Origin: Candidatus Omnitrophota bacterium
GTDB taxonomy: Bacteria; Omnitrophota; Gorgyraeia; Duberdicusellales; 4484-171
Direction of reading: 5' to 3'
DNA: 42,545 nucleotides
NCBI GenBank assembly: GCA_028692655.1
Contig: JAQUWY010000013.1
Location: 1-42,545, forward strand
The notes below the pieces were generated by a model. That model made no database searches, had not been told where the DNA came from, and was given only the letters and a program-made list of their open reading frames with translations. Shown in pieces: positions 1 to 10,437 of the stretch. The translations under genes were made by a program, and so were the position numbers. Position 1 is the stretch's first letter. Each line of letters begins with the position of its first letter.

Positions 1-2
1 TG

Positions 3-119
3 GATATATTCATGTATTTAACCCTTAAAGAAGAAGGGCTTATTATAAATGGGGCTTTTGAGGATATGCCAACAGCAAAAGAGGAAAACGCTTCTTTAGA
101 GTTTGCGAATAATTCTTGA
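3..119 (+). CDS. 3' end of an unidentified CDS truncated by the window edge (...DIFMYLTLKEEGLIINGAFEDMPTAKEENASLEFANNS*)
   Basis: Frame 3 is open from the window edge to TGA at 117-119; not in the ORF track because the start lies outside. Composition looks protein-like; family not recognised. Confidence 0.5.
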   Translation, partial: DIFMYLTLKEEGLIINGAFEDMPTAKEENASLEFANNS

Positions 120-213
120 CAGTACTTAACGGTTTTCTTTGAAGAAATTGTTTTGCAAGATATCGAGAAAAGTTTTCTTTTGGGAAGATTTGCTTTTAGG
201 CTTCGACATAATT

Positions 214-326
214 TTGGCAGGCTAGCCTGCCAAGCCGTAGCTTTAGCGAAGGCTGGTGGAGGTGGCGGGAATCGTATGAAAACTGCTCGCAGAGCAGCGT
301 CCGAAGGACTCCTCTTTTCATCCGAT
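214..326. repeat. Structured intergenic repeat region: 20-bp perfect palindrome, imperfect hairpin, tmRNA-tail copy and a cloverleaf-like inverted repeat
   Basis: 214-233 TTGGCAGGCTAGCCTGCCAA is a perfect palindrome; 234-253 GCCgtaGCtttaGCgaaGGC; 271-282 ATCGtATGAAAA pairs with 315-326 TTTTCATcCGAT around two hairpins (283-297 CTGCTCGCAGAGCAG, 299-309 GTCCGAAGGAC). Confidence 0.7.
254..274 (-). repeat. Partial copy of the tmRNA 3' end, including an encoded CCA (CGATTCCCGCCACCTCCACCA)
   Basis: 256-274 is identical over 19 bp to 397-415, the 3' end of the adjacent tmRNA. Confidence 0.75.
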
Positions 327-397
327 AATGTATTAGGCAATTAGGCGTTATGCAGGCCTGGGAGTTATAAATAAATGTTTAAAAATTGTACACTTAG

Positions 398-753
398 TGG
401 AGGTGGCGGGAATCGAACCCGCGTCCTCAAAAGCGTAACAAAAAACCTCTACATGCATAGCCTTATCTTTAATCTTTTTTTTAAGGGCTCCAAAAGGCGG
501 GATTCCTTAAAAAGCAGCCTTATATAGTTTCGAAACTAACTCCTAAGGCAAAAAGTAAGTTTCTATCCTCAAGTTTTAACCCTTATGGCTTCCGAGGCAG
601 AAGGCACAAGAGTCCTGCTTAGCTAATTGCGTGAGCAGGTGCTGTAACGAAAGGTGTTGCCTTTGTTTTTTTGTAGGCCCTCTTAACGCAGTGGTCTACC
701 CCCGCGGCATGCGCCTTTTTGCCTAACTTTTGAGTCGAAACCTTTTCACCCCC
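398..753 (-). ncRNA. ssrA: tmRNA (transfer-messenger RNA)
   Basis: 5' GGGGGUGAAAAGGUUUCGACUCAAAAG and 3' GGACGCGGGUUCGAUUCCCGCCACCUCC(A) form a 7-bp acceptor stem with the conserved G3-U pair. PK1-like region is followed by an A-rich stretch, a GCA resume codon (660-658) and a stop at 619 inside the CCUGCU/AGCAGG stem. CCA is not encoded at this copy. Confidence 0.93.
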
Positions 754-932
754 TTAATGAGGCCAGCATTTTTTAAGCTCGAAGAGCGTAGAAAAAAATG
801 TTAAGCCGAGTTAATTTCGCCGAGATTACAATAAGCTTCCTTCGTAAATTTATTTTATATAAAGGCGAAGCGAAATCTACTCCTCAAACATATCATAAAC
901 TGCAGCTTTTGGCAAGAATAGTAAAAAAGGGC

Positions 933-960
933 TTGAATTTTTTAGAAGACGAGTTATTAT
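933..960 (+). promoter_or_regulatory. Predicted sigma70-like promoter TTGAAT-N16-TATTAT for the PpiD-like gene
   Basis: -35 at 933-938, -10 at 955-960, only 7 nt before ATG 968. Confidence 0.45.
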
Positions 961-967
961 AAGGCTT

Positions 968-2374
968 ATGTTAAATATGATACGAGACAAGCATGCGAAG
1001 CGAATCCTATGGGGGCTGCTCCTGGTGATTCTTCCGGCTTTTGTACTTTGGGGAGGGATTTCTTCTCTGAGGGGAAAGAAAAAGGCAAGAATAGGAACTA
1101 TAGCTAATAGGGAAATAACTTCTGCCCAGTTTAATGACTCTTTAAAAATGGCTCAGCTTTACTTACTGCTTTCGCCCGGAGACTCTAAAAAGATAAGCCG
1201 GGTAGAACTGGAAAATCTTGGGCTGGATTTTATGGTATTACTCTGGAAAGCTGAAAAAGATAATATCACGGCAAGCAACGAGGAAGTAGCAAACTATATT
1301 ATAAATGTTTTTTTTCAGGGAAAAAAGTTTGATAAAAGCAGTTATAACAATTTCCTCAAAATAATTTCACGCCGATACAACTTAAATCTTAGCCCCAGAA
1401 ACTTCGAAGAGTATATAAGAAAATTCATAATGATAGATAAATTATTTGCAAAATATGTCAATGTTGATATAAAAGATTCCGAAGTAAAAGAGCTCTATTT
1501 AAGAGACAACCAGAAAGCTAAAATAGCTTACCTGTTAATACCTTACAATAGATTCAAATTTGATTCCGGTGTAACTTCTGCAGAACTTGAAGAGTTTTAT
1601 GATGAGAATACTCAGCTATTCCATAAAGAACCTAAAGTTAATATAGCTTATTTGCTTATTGATGAAAAAGATTCTTTAGGCGACGAAACTCTGAAAAAAT
1701 TACCTAAAATTAAAACTCTACAGGATTTAGAAACTGAATTTCCAAATGGAATAAAGGAAACCGGCCTTATAGGAATCGATGATCCTATTGACGAAATAGG
1801 CTGGCAGCCAGAAATAAACAAAATCGCCTTCTCGTTAAAAATAAACGCCGCAAGCCCTCTGCTTCAAACGGAAAGGGGTTTACTTATTATAAGCAAAAAA
1901 GAAGAAATTGCGGGATTTACCCCTCCCTTATCCGACATCAAAAATGAAGTTAAGAATAAAATGCTTGAAAATATTTCCCATCGAGAAACAGAAAGATTTG
2001 CTTTAGCGGTCCTTGAAAAAATGAATACCGGAAAAACTAAGAATTTAAAGAAAATAGCCGTAAAAGAAAAAATTGAGTACAAAGAAACTGATTATTTCAA
2101 ATATTACGACTATATTGAAGGGCTGGGTTTAGAGCCCGATGTCAGCGAAATAGTTTTCTCTATGGATAAAGAGCAGATATACGAAAAACCTCTACTATTT
2201 GACAACGGAGCCTATATAATTCAGCTTATTGATATTCTTGATTTCAATGAGAAGGATTTTGAAAAGAAAAAACAAGCCTATATCGACGTAATTCTTAAGA
2301 GTAAAGTGATAGAAAGAAAAATCCGCTTCTTGGATGAGATACGCAAAGAAGCTCAGCTCCAAGCCGCATCGTAA
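968..2374 (+). CDS. SurA/PpiD-like N-terminal domain protein (membrane-anchored chaperone / peptidyl-prolyl isomerase family)
   Basis: N-terminal MLNMIRDKHAKRILWGLLLVILPAFVLWGG anchor followed by a SurA_N-like helical domain; PpiD-like layout. Confidence 0.75.
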   Translation: MLNMIRDKHAKRILWGLLLVILPAFVLWGGISSLRGKKKARIGTIANREITSAQFNDSLKMAQLYLLLSPGDSKKISRVELENLGLDFMVLLWKAEKDNITASNEEVANYIINVFFQGKKFDKSSYNNFLKIISRRYNLNLSPRNFEEYIRKFIMIDKLFAKYVNVDIKDSEVKELYLRDNQKAKIAYLLIPYNRFKFDSGVTSAELEEFYDENTQLFHKEPKVNIAYLLIDEKDSLGDETLKKLPKIKTLQDLETEFPNGIKETGLIGIDDPIDEIGWQPEINKIAFSLKINAASPLLQTERGLLIISKKEEIAGFTPPLSDIKNEVKNKMLENISHRETERFALAVLEKMNTGKTKNLKKIAVKEKIEYKETDYFKYYDYIEGLGLEPDVSEIVFSMDKEQIYEKPLLFDNGAYIIQLIDILDFNEKDFEKKKQAYIDVILKSKVIERKIRFLDEIRKEAQLQAAS

Positions 2375-2390
2375 ATACCCATAAATAAAA

Positions 2391-2434
2391 ATTACCCCGC
2401 TAAAAATAAACTACATTATTTCTAGAGGGGTAAT
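2391..2434. terminator. Stem-loop between convergent genes
   Basis: ATTACCCC (2391-2398) pairs with GGGGTAAT (2427-2434) across a long loop, between convergent 968-2374(+) and 2464-2649(-). Confidence 0.45.
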
Positions 2435-2463
2435 GTTGTTGGAATATCTAAAATAATAATCTG

Positions 2464-2649
2464 TTATTCTACGATAATCGCATTAACCGGGCATTGCGAG
2501 GCAGTTTCGTTCATATCACAGCCTTCGGGAACTTGGCTGTTCTTTACTTTCGCTATACCGTCGTCTCCCAGTTCGAAAACTTCCGGGCAGGCGTTGACAC
2601 ACAAACCGCATCCTACACAAGCATTCTCATCAATTTTAACCTTGGCCAT
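2464..2649 (-). CDS. Ferredoxin, 4Fe-4S
   Basis: CVGCGLCVNACPEVFELGDDG...CPVNAI: ferredoxin Cys motif. Confidence 0.93.
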   Translation of the reverse strand: MAKVKIDENACVGCGLCVNACPEVFELGDDGIAKVKNSQVPEGCDMNETASQCPVNAIIVE

Positions 2650-2711
2650 TTTCCTCCTCCTTTCCTGAAATTACCTCAATTATACACCCTACAAGTTAGC
2701 TTCCCTTTTGC

Positions 2712-5700
2712 TTATTTTGTATCTTTGCCGCACTCCATCTTCGCTAAATATTCATAAAGCCTATAGCGCCGGTTAACATCTTTTTGAGCAAGATCAAGAA
2801 GGCTTTTTGCGCGCCCTGGATCTATTGACTGAAGAGCCTTGAACCTATTTTCGTTATAGATATAATCCTCTAAAGAAATACTCGGCGCTTTGCTATCAAG
2901 CTGTAAAGGATTCTTGCCTTCTTTCACAAGATCGGGATTAAACCGGATTAAAGGCCAATCTCCGGAAAGCACTGCCTTTTTCTGTTCATCCATCCCCTTA
3001 GTCATATTAATACCATGAGCAATACAGTGAGTATAAGCTATAACTATAGAAGGCCCGTCGTAGCTTTCCGCCTCTATCATGGCCCGTATAACCTGCATGG
3101 GATTTGCTCCGAGAGCAACCCGCGCCACATATATATTGGAATAAGTCATGGCTAACATAGCTAAATCCTTCTTGGGCATAGCCTTACCCGCAGCTGCAAA
3201 TTTAGCTATAGCGGCCATTGGTGTAGCTTTAGACATTTGGCCCCCAGTGTTTGAATACACACCTGTATCTAATACAAGAACGTTTACGTTTTTGCCGGAG
3301 GCTAAAACATGGTCCAGGCCTCCATAGCCTATGTCATAAGCCCAGCCATCGCCCCCTAATATCCAAACGCTCTTTTTGACCAGATAGTCAGCAATAGTTT
3401 TGAGCTCCTGAGACATTTTATTCTCTTTTCCTGCGGCAAGAATTTGTTTTAGTTTAGAAACTCTCTGCCTTTGCGCCTCAATATCTTGATGAGTTTTTTG
3501 AACAGCGGTAATAATTTCTTCAAAGAATCCAGCTTGGCCCTTAAAATCTTTAATCTGAGACACTTCTTTGAGTAAAATTTTAGCTTTATCAGTTATTTGG
3601 TCAACGCTCAGGCGCATACCAAATCCAAATTCAGCATTATCTTCAAAAAGTGAGTTTGACCAGGCTGGCCCCCTGCCCTTACAGTCAACGCAATAAGGGG
3701 TCGCCGGCAAATTTCCGCCATAAATGGACGAGCAGCCGGTAGCGTTAGCAATCAAAGCCCTGTCACCAAATAATTGGCTCAGTAATTTAACATAAGGTGT
3801 TTCGCCGCAGCCGGCGCAGGCTCCGGAAAATTCAAACAGAGGCCTTAACAGCTGAGACCCTTTCACAGTATTAATACCAAAAGGAAGTTCCTCTATCTTT
3901 AAATCCGGTAAATCCAGAAAGAAATTGAAATTTTTACTTTCTGACTGGCGAATTTCAACCTGTGAAACCATATTTAGAGCTTTTTTTCCGGTAGGCTTAT
4001 TGTTTTGGTCTTTTTTAAAAGCCGGACATATGTTAACACAAGCCCCGCAGCCAGTACAATCTTCAGGCGCTACCTGGATAGACAAAAGCTTTTCCGTAAG
4101 GCCCGGGCCTTTGGCCAGAGTTGTTTTAAAAGTTTTAGGAGCATTCTTTAAGAGTTTCTCATCAAATATTTTCATCCTAATTGCTGCATGCGGGCAGACC
4201 AAGGAGCATTGGCCGCACTGAATACAAACTTGAGGGTCCCATTCCGGTATATGAGTGGCTACGTTTCTTTTCTCGAATTGAGAAGTAGCTGTAGGAAATG
4301 TCCCATCAACAGGAAAAGCAGAAACCGGAAGTTCATCGCCCTTGCCTTCTATAATTTTTGCAGTAACTTTCTTGACAAATTCCGGGGCATTTTCCGGAAC
4401 AACTTCCGGGCGTTTAAGGGTACTGGTGGCTTCTTTGGGCACCAACACTTCTTCTATGACCGCAAGAGTTCTGTCCACAGCTTCACAATTCATCTGAACA
4501 ATTTTCTCGCCCTTCTTGCCATAGGTTTTCTTGATAGCTTCTTTTATTGCCAAGATAGCCTTCTCTGCGGGAAGAACGTCAGTTATAGCAAAAAAAGCTG
4601 TCTGCATAATCGTATTGATGCGCGCTCCTAACCCCAGTTTAGCAGCAAGAGAAACAGCATCGATAACATAGAACTTAAGCTTCTTCTCAATGATCACTTT
4701 TTGAACATCAAAAGGCAGCCTGTTCCAAACCTCATCTTTACCATAAGGACTAGCCAGCAGAAAAGTTGCTTCTTTTTCCGCTAGATAAAGCAAGTCGTAC
4801 TTTTCAAGAAAAGAAAAATTATGGCAGGCTACGAAATTTGCCTGCTGAATAAGATATGTGCCTCTTATCGGAGCTTTACCAAAACGCAAATGAGACACAG
4901 TTTGGGAACCGGCCTTTTTAGAATCATAAACGAAATATCCCTGGACGTAGTTGTCCGTCAACTCACCTATTATCTTGATTGAATTTTTGTTAGCACCCAC
5001 GGTACCATCAGAGCCCAACCCGTAAAAAACTCCCCTAAAATTTTTTGGATTCTCAGTGATAAAATCAGTATCCGTAGAAAGGCTTGTGCTGGTTACGTCA
5101 TCATTAATGCCTACAGTAAAATGATTTTTAGGGTTACTAGAAGCTAAATTATCAAATACAGCTTTTACCATACAGGGGCTAAATTCTTTAGAGCCAAGCC
5201 CGTAACGGCCGCCTACTATTTTGGGCCAGGTTTTAAAACCAGTTATACCCCGTTCCATAGCTTCTCCTATAGCCGAACGCACATCTATATAAAGCGGTTC
5301 TCCTACTGCTCCCGGCTCTTTAGTGCGGTCTAGGACAGCTATTGCTTTTAAATTAGCAGGTAGAGCGGCAATAAAATCATCAATGGCAAACGGACGATAA
5401 AGCCTAATTTTAATTAACCCGACCTTTGCTCCCTGCTTATTAAGGAACTCAACCGCTTCCTGGACGGTTTCGGAGCCTGAGCCCATTATCACTATTACTC
5501 TTTCTGCTTCAGGGCTGCCAATATATTCAAAAGGCTTATAAACCCTCGATATTCGGCCGGAAAACCTGGCCATGACATCCTTTACGATTTCGGGAGTTTT
5601 TTGATAAAAACTATTTACAGTTTCTCTTTCTTGAAAGAAAACGTCAGGATTTTGAGAAGTGCCCTTCATAAACGGTTTATCAGGGTTAAGCCCTCTTTGG

Positions 5701-6311
5701 CGATGAGCTTCAACAAGCTCATCGTTAATTAAATATTTTATGTCATCAAAATCAAGAACCTCTATTTTTTGAATTTCATGAGAAGTTCTAAATCCGTCAT
5801 AAGCAAGTATAAAAGGTACACGAGCTTCAAGTGTTGCTTCCTGAGCAATCAAGGCCATGTCCATTACTTCCTGTACGCTTGAAGCAAATAATATCCCAAA
5901 CCCGGTTGAGCGGCAAGCCATAACATCTGAATGATCGCAGAATATAGAAAGCGCGTGCGTTGCTATAGTCCTGGCAGTTACATAAAAAACCGTAGGCGCC
6001 AATTCCCCGGCTATTTTAAACATATTAGGAATCATGAGAAGAAGCCCTTGGGAAGCAGTAAAGGTTGTGGTTAAACTGCCGGCAGTAAGTGCTCCGTGCA
6101 CTGCTCCGGAAGCTCCTCCCTCAGACTGCAATTCTGATACAAGCGGAACCTGGCCCCATATATTTTTAATTCCTTTAGCTGATTTTTCATCCGCCATTTC
6201 TCCTACACCGGAAGAAGGTGTGATAGGATATATAGCTATGACCTCATTGGCCGCATGCGCTATGTAAGCGGCAGCGGTATTGCCATCCATAGTAACTTTA
6301 TTTCTTGCCAT
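2712..6311 (-). CDS. nifJ: Pyruvate:ferredoxin (flavodoxin) oxidoreductase
   Basis: 1199 aa; YPITPSS N-terminal motif, two 4Fe-4S motifs (CIQCGQCSLVCP, CTGCGACVNICP), CAGCGETPY and TGCSSIYGGNLP TPP-domain motifs. Confidence 0.97.
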   Translation of the reverse strand: MARNKVTMDGNTAAAYIAHAANEVIAIYPITPSSGVGEMADEKSAKGIKNIWGQVPLVSELQSEGGASGAVHGALTAGSLTTTFTASQGLLLMIPNMFKIAGELAPTVFYVTARTIATHALSIFCDHSDVMACRSTGFGILFASSVQEVMDMALIAQEATLEARVPFILAYDGFRTSHEIQKIEVLDFDDIKYLINDELVEAHRQRGLNPDKPFMKGTSQNPDVFFQERETVNSFYQKTPEIVKDVMARFSGRISRVYKPFEYIGSPEAERVIVIMGSGSETVQEAVEFLNKQGAKVGLIKIRLYRPFAIDDFIAALPANLKAIAVLDRTKEPGAVGEPLYIDVRSAIGEAMERGITGFKTWPKIVGGRYGLGSKEFSPCMVKAVFDNLASSNPKNHFTVGINDDVTSTSLSTDTDFITENPKNFRGVFYGLGSDGTVGANKNSIKIIGELTDNYVQGYFVYDSKKAGSQTVSHLRFGKAPIRGTYLIQQANFVACHNFSFLEKYDLLYLAEKEATFLLASPYGKDEVWNRLPFDVQKVIIEKKLKFYVIDAVSLAAKLGLGARINTIMQTAFFAITDVLPAEKAILAIKEAIKKTYGKKGEKIVQMNCEAVDRTLAVIEEVLVPKEATSTLKRPEVVPENAPEFVKKVTAKIIEGKGDELPVSAFPVDGTFPTATSQFEKRNVATHIPEWDPQVCIQCGQCSLVCPHAAIRMKIFDEKLLKNAPKTFKTTLAKGPGLTEKLLSIQVAPEDCTGCGACVNICPAFKKDQNNKPTGKKALNMVSQVEIRQSESKNFNFFLDLPDLKIEELPFGINTVKGSQLLRPLFEFSGACAGCGETPYVKLLSQLFGDRALIANATGCSSIYGGNLPATPYCVDCKGRGPAWSNSLFEDNAEFGFGMRLSVDQITDKAKILLKEVSQIKDFKGQAGFFEEIITAVQKTHQDIEAQRQRVSKLKQILAAGKENKMSQELKTIADYLVKKSVWILGGDGWAYDIGYGGLDHVLASGKNVNVLVLDTGVYSNTGGQMSKATPMAAIAKFAAAGKAMPKKDLAMLAMTYSNIYVARVALGANPMQVIRAMIEAESYDGPSIVIAYTHCIAHGINMTKGMDEQKKAVLSGDWPLIRFNPDLVKEGKNPLQLDSKAPSISLEDYIYNENRFKALQSIDPGRAKSLLDLAQKDVNRRYRLYEYLAKMECGKDTK

Positions 6312-6394
6312 TATTCTCCCCCTGACTTTTTCTATTAGAAACTACATTTTTTAAAGATATCTTATAACATAAAAATAAAATCTATGCAAACAAA

Positions 6395-6577
6395 TTATGC
6401 CGTCTTAAAAAAGGTCTCAAAAAAAGTCCATCTCAAAAAAGCCTTTATTTTATCCGGAAGCTCTTTGCGATGAAAAACAAGAGTATCTTCGGAGCCTATG
6501 TATTCAACCGAGACTAAGCCTGTTGAATGGGAAAAAAGTCCAATTATTATAAAGAATAAAAGTTTATAGCTGTTAAA
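6395..6577 (-). pseudogene. Open frame without a standard start codon, possible gene remnant
   Basis: 60 open codons before TAA: FNSYKLLFFIIIGLFSHSTGLVSVEYIGSEDTLVFHRKELPDKIKAFLRWTFFETFFKTA; no ATG/GTG and preceded by an in-frame TAA. Confidence 0.3.
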
Positions 6578-6623
6578 TTATTTATTTCAACTATTTGTAT
6601 TCTGAACAGTTTACATCTTAATA

Positions 6624-7973
6624 TTAGCTATCTATCCAGAATTCTTTCCTGCCGTTTTTTCTAATCAGTTTAAAGGCTACATCAACAATTTCTGAATCAT
6701 AGCGGATATTCTTTCCTTCTTCCAGCTCCTGGCAGGCTTTTTTTAAACCCAAAGCAGCTCGGTAAGGCCTGTGGTGAGTCATCGCTTCCAAAACATCACT
6801 TACCGCCAATATCCTAGCCTCAACTAATATATTATTACCTTTTAAGCCTCTGGGGTATCCGGAACCATCCAGGCGCTCATGATGCTGGTATATTATTTCC
6901 GCCAAGGGAAAAGGAAATTTTATATCTTTTATCAAATTATAGCAATTTTTAACATGTTCCCGAATCAGGCTGTATTCCAAATCATGCAAGGTGCCTGCCT
7001 TATTAAGAATATCCAGGGGGATACTTATTTTGCCGAGATCATGCAATTCACCTGCGAGTTTTATTGCCAAGAGCCTATCTTCATTCCATCCCAGTGTCCT
7101 GGCAATTTCTTCAGCTATGCCAGCCACATGGCGGGTGTGGCTGAAAGTGTAGGGGTCCCTCATTTCTAATGCCTTGCCTAATACCTCCAAAGCGTTAATC
7201 ATCATTGAAACCCGCTGAGCCTCAAGGTTAGCGTGAGCGGTCATATCCCTGGTTATTCCCATGGTTCCCGTAATCCTGCCTAAACGATCATGCATAGGAA
7301 TTTTAGTCGTAATCACCTGGTTCCAGTCCCCGTTGGGAAGATTTGTCTTTTCTATCTTGCCTACAATGGGTTTGCCTGTATGTAAAACATAATTGTCATC
7401 CTCAAGCATTTGTTTGGCCTGCTCGTAAGGAAAAAAATCAAAGTCTGTTTTACCCAAAATCTCTTCTTCTCTTAAACCTGTCCCTGTAATATAGAACTTA
7501 TTTACTTTCATTATGCGGTTATTTTTATCTTTAAAATAAACAGCATCAGGGATATTATCAAGAAGATTTTTCAAGAAATCCCTCTCCATAAGCATAGAGT
7601 CTTGTATTGATTTTTTCGAAGATATGTCCTGAATTATGCCCTCAATACACTCAGTCCTATTCTTAGTAAACACGCAAGCTGCCGTAAGGCTCACGCATAA
7701 AGATTTGCCGCTTCTATGCTTAAAGCCAGCTTCAAAAAGTTTTATGTTTTTATTTCTCTGCAGTATTTTCAGGAAAATTTCTTTCTCGGCGGGATTCACA
7801 AATAAATCATCCAATGTTATTTTAAGAAAATCCCGGCGGGTAGCATATCCAAGCATACGATACAAAGAAAAATTTGCATCCGCGAACTTTTCACAGGGAA
7901 CAAGTTCGTAACGGAAAAGGCCTATTTCAAGGTTATCGGCTCCGACCTGAGTCAGGCAAAAATCGTCCGTCAT
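6624..7973 (-). CDS. PAS-domain sensor protein with C-terminal HD-GYP domain (putative c-di-GMP phosphodiesterase)
   Basis: PAS/PAC signatures (YFKDKNNRIMKVNKFYITGTGLREEEILGKTDFDFFP) and HD-GYP motifs (HTRHVAGIA, LHDLGKI, HHERLDGSGYPRGL). Confidence 0.92.
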   Translation of the reverse strand: MTDDFCLTQVGADNLEIGLFRYELVPCEKFADANFSLYRMLGYATRRDFLKITLDDLFVNPAEKEIFLKILQRNKNIKLFEAGFKHRSGKSLCVSLTAACVFTKNRTECIEGIIQDISSKKSIQDSMLMERDFLKNLLDNIPDAVYFKDKNNRIMKVNKFYITGTGLREEEILGKTDFDFFPYEQAKQMLEDDNYVLHTGKPIVGKIEKTNLPNGDWNQVITTKIPMHDRLGRITGTMGITRDMTAHANLEAQRVSMMINALEVLGKALEMRDPYTFSHTRHVAGIAEEIARTLGWNEDRLLAIKLAGELHDLGKISIPLDILNKAGTLHDLEYSLIREHVKNCYNLIKDIKFPFPLAEIIYQHHERLDGSGYPRGLKGNNILVEARILAVSDVLEAMTHHRPYRAALGLKKACQELEEGKNIRYDSEIVDVAFKLIRKNGRKEFWIDS

Positions 7974-8163
7974 AAAATTTTTATTTCAATTAATCAATTC
8001 TAAATCTTGATTCTAAGTTTAAAAAATACTTTCATTAAATTATATCACTCCTTATAGTAAAATCTACTGTAAAATGAGATACTTTTGATCTTTCACTTCG
8101 AAAACTTGGTTTCTCCCATAGCTGTTTACAATACCATTGGGCTAATGAGCTATGCCAATACAT

Positions 8164-8201
8164 AAAAAAATCCCCGCTCGATTAAAAGCGGGGATTTTTT
8201 A
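8164..8201 (-). terminator. Rho-independent terminator downstream of groEL
   Basis: ATCCCCGCT (8170-8178) / AGCGGGGAT (8187-8195), 8-nt loop, A/T tracts on both sides. Confidence 0.9.
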
Positions 8202-8217
8202 TTTTTCTTATAAACGA

Positions 8218-9873
<1,656 letters not shown>

Positions 9874-10161
9874 TTATGCTATAACACCCAAAACGTCTTC
9901 TTCTCTGACAATAAGGTATTCCTGCTCGTCAAGAGTAATTTCAGTTCCAGAATACTTTCCGTAAAGGACTTTATCCCCAACTTTTAAAGATAAAGGCACT
10001 ATTTTTCCATCGCTTCCCTTTTTGCCTTCGCCAACTGCGATAATCTCCCCTTCCTGGGGTTTTTCTTTAGCTGTATCCGGCAGGACTATTCCACCTTTTG
10101 TCTGATCCTTAGCCTCAAGCGGCTTAACTAACACTCTGTCACTTAACGGCTTAAACTTCAT
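9874..10161 (-). CDS. groES: Co-chaperonin GroES
   Basis: 95 aa, [14 protein letters not shown]...[22 protein letters not shown]. Confidence 0.99.
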   Translation of the reverse strand: MKFKPLSDRVLVKPLEAKDQTKGGIVLPDTAKEKPQEGEIIAVGEGKKGSDGKIVPLSLKVGDKVLYGKYSGTEITLDEQEYLIVREEDVLGVIA

Positions 10162-10242
10162 TAGACACCTCCTTTTACATTTACGGTTTATCTATGGGCT
10201 TAGGGAACTACACTTTATTCTGTTAGGTTTCGGATTAATCAA

Positions 10243-10269
10243 TTAGCAATCTATGGGTTAGAGTGCTAA
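10243..10269 (-). promoter_or_regulatory. CIRCE operator (HrcA binding site) upstream of groES
   Basis: TTAGCAATC-N9-GAGTGCTAA; one mismatch from TTAGCACTC-N9-GAGTGCTAA. Confidence 0.92.
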
Positions 10270-10272
10270 ATT

Positions 10273-10300
10273 ATTTTACTCAGCAGTTTTGTATTGTCAA
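10273..10300 (-). promoter_or_regulatory. sigma70-like promoter for groES-groEL
   Basis: Minus strand TTGACA (10300-10295)-N16-TAAAAT (10278-10273), immediately upstream of CIRCE. Confidence 0.8.
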
Positions 10301-10437
10301 GAAAATTTTTGATTTTTTTAATTCCTCGGCAGAGAATCAGGGCGAAAACCTTTTTTTCAATAAAGCCTCCACAATTCTTAGATATTTAAATAGCCCGACT
10401 TTCCCGGAAATCGTTAAGATTAGAGGCTGGTTAAGAT

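Noticed and set aside
254-274. Possible tRNA gene
   Set aside because: Only the T-arm/acceptor 3' portion matches; no anticodon or D arm can be found on the minus strand upstream.
153-344. 63-aa plus-strand ORF
   Set aside because: It spans the palindrome, the tmRNA-tail copy and the cloverleaf repeat, so structured intergenic DNA explains it better than coding.
3925-4631. Plus-strand ORFs inside nifJ
   Set aside because: Fully antisense to a strongly supported conserved gene.
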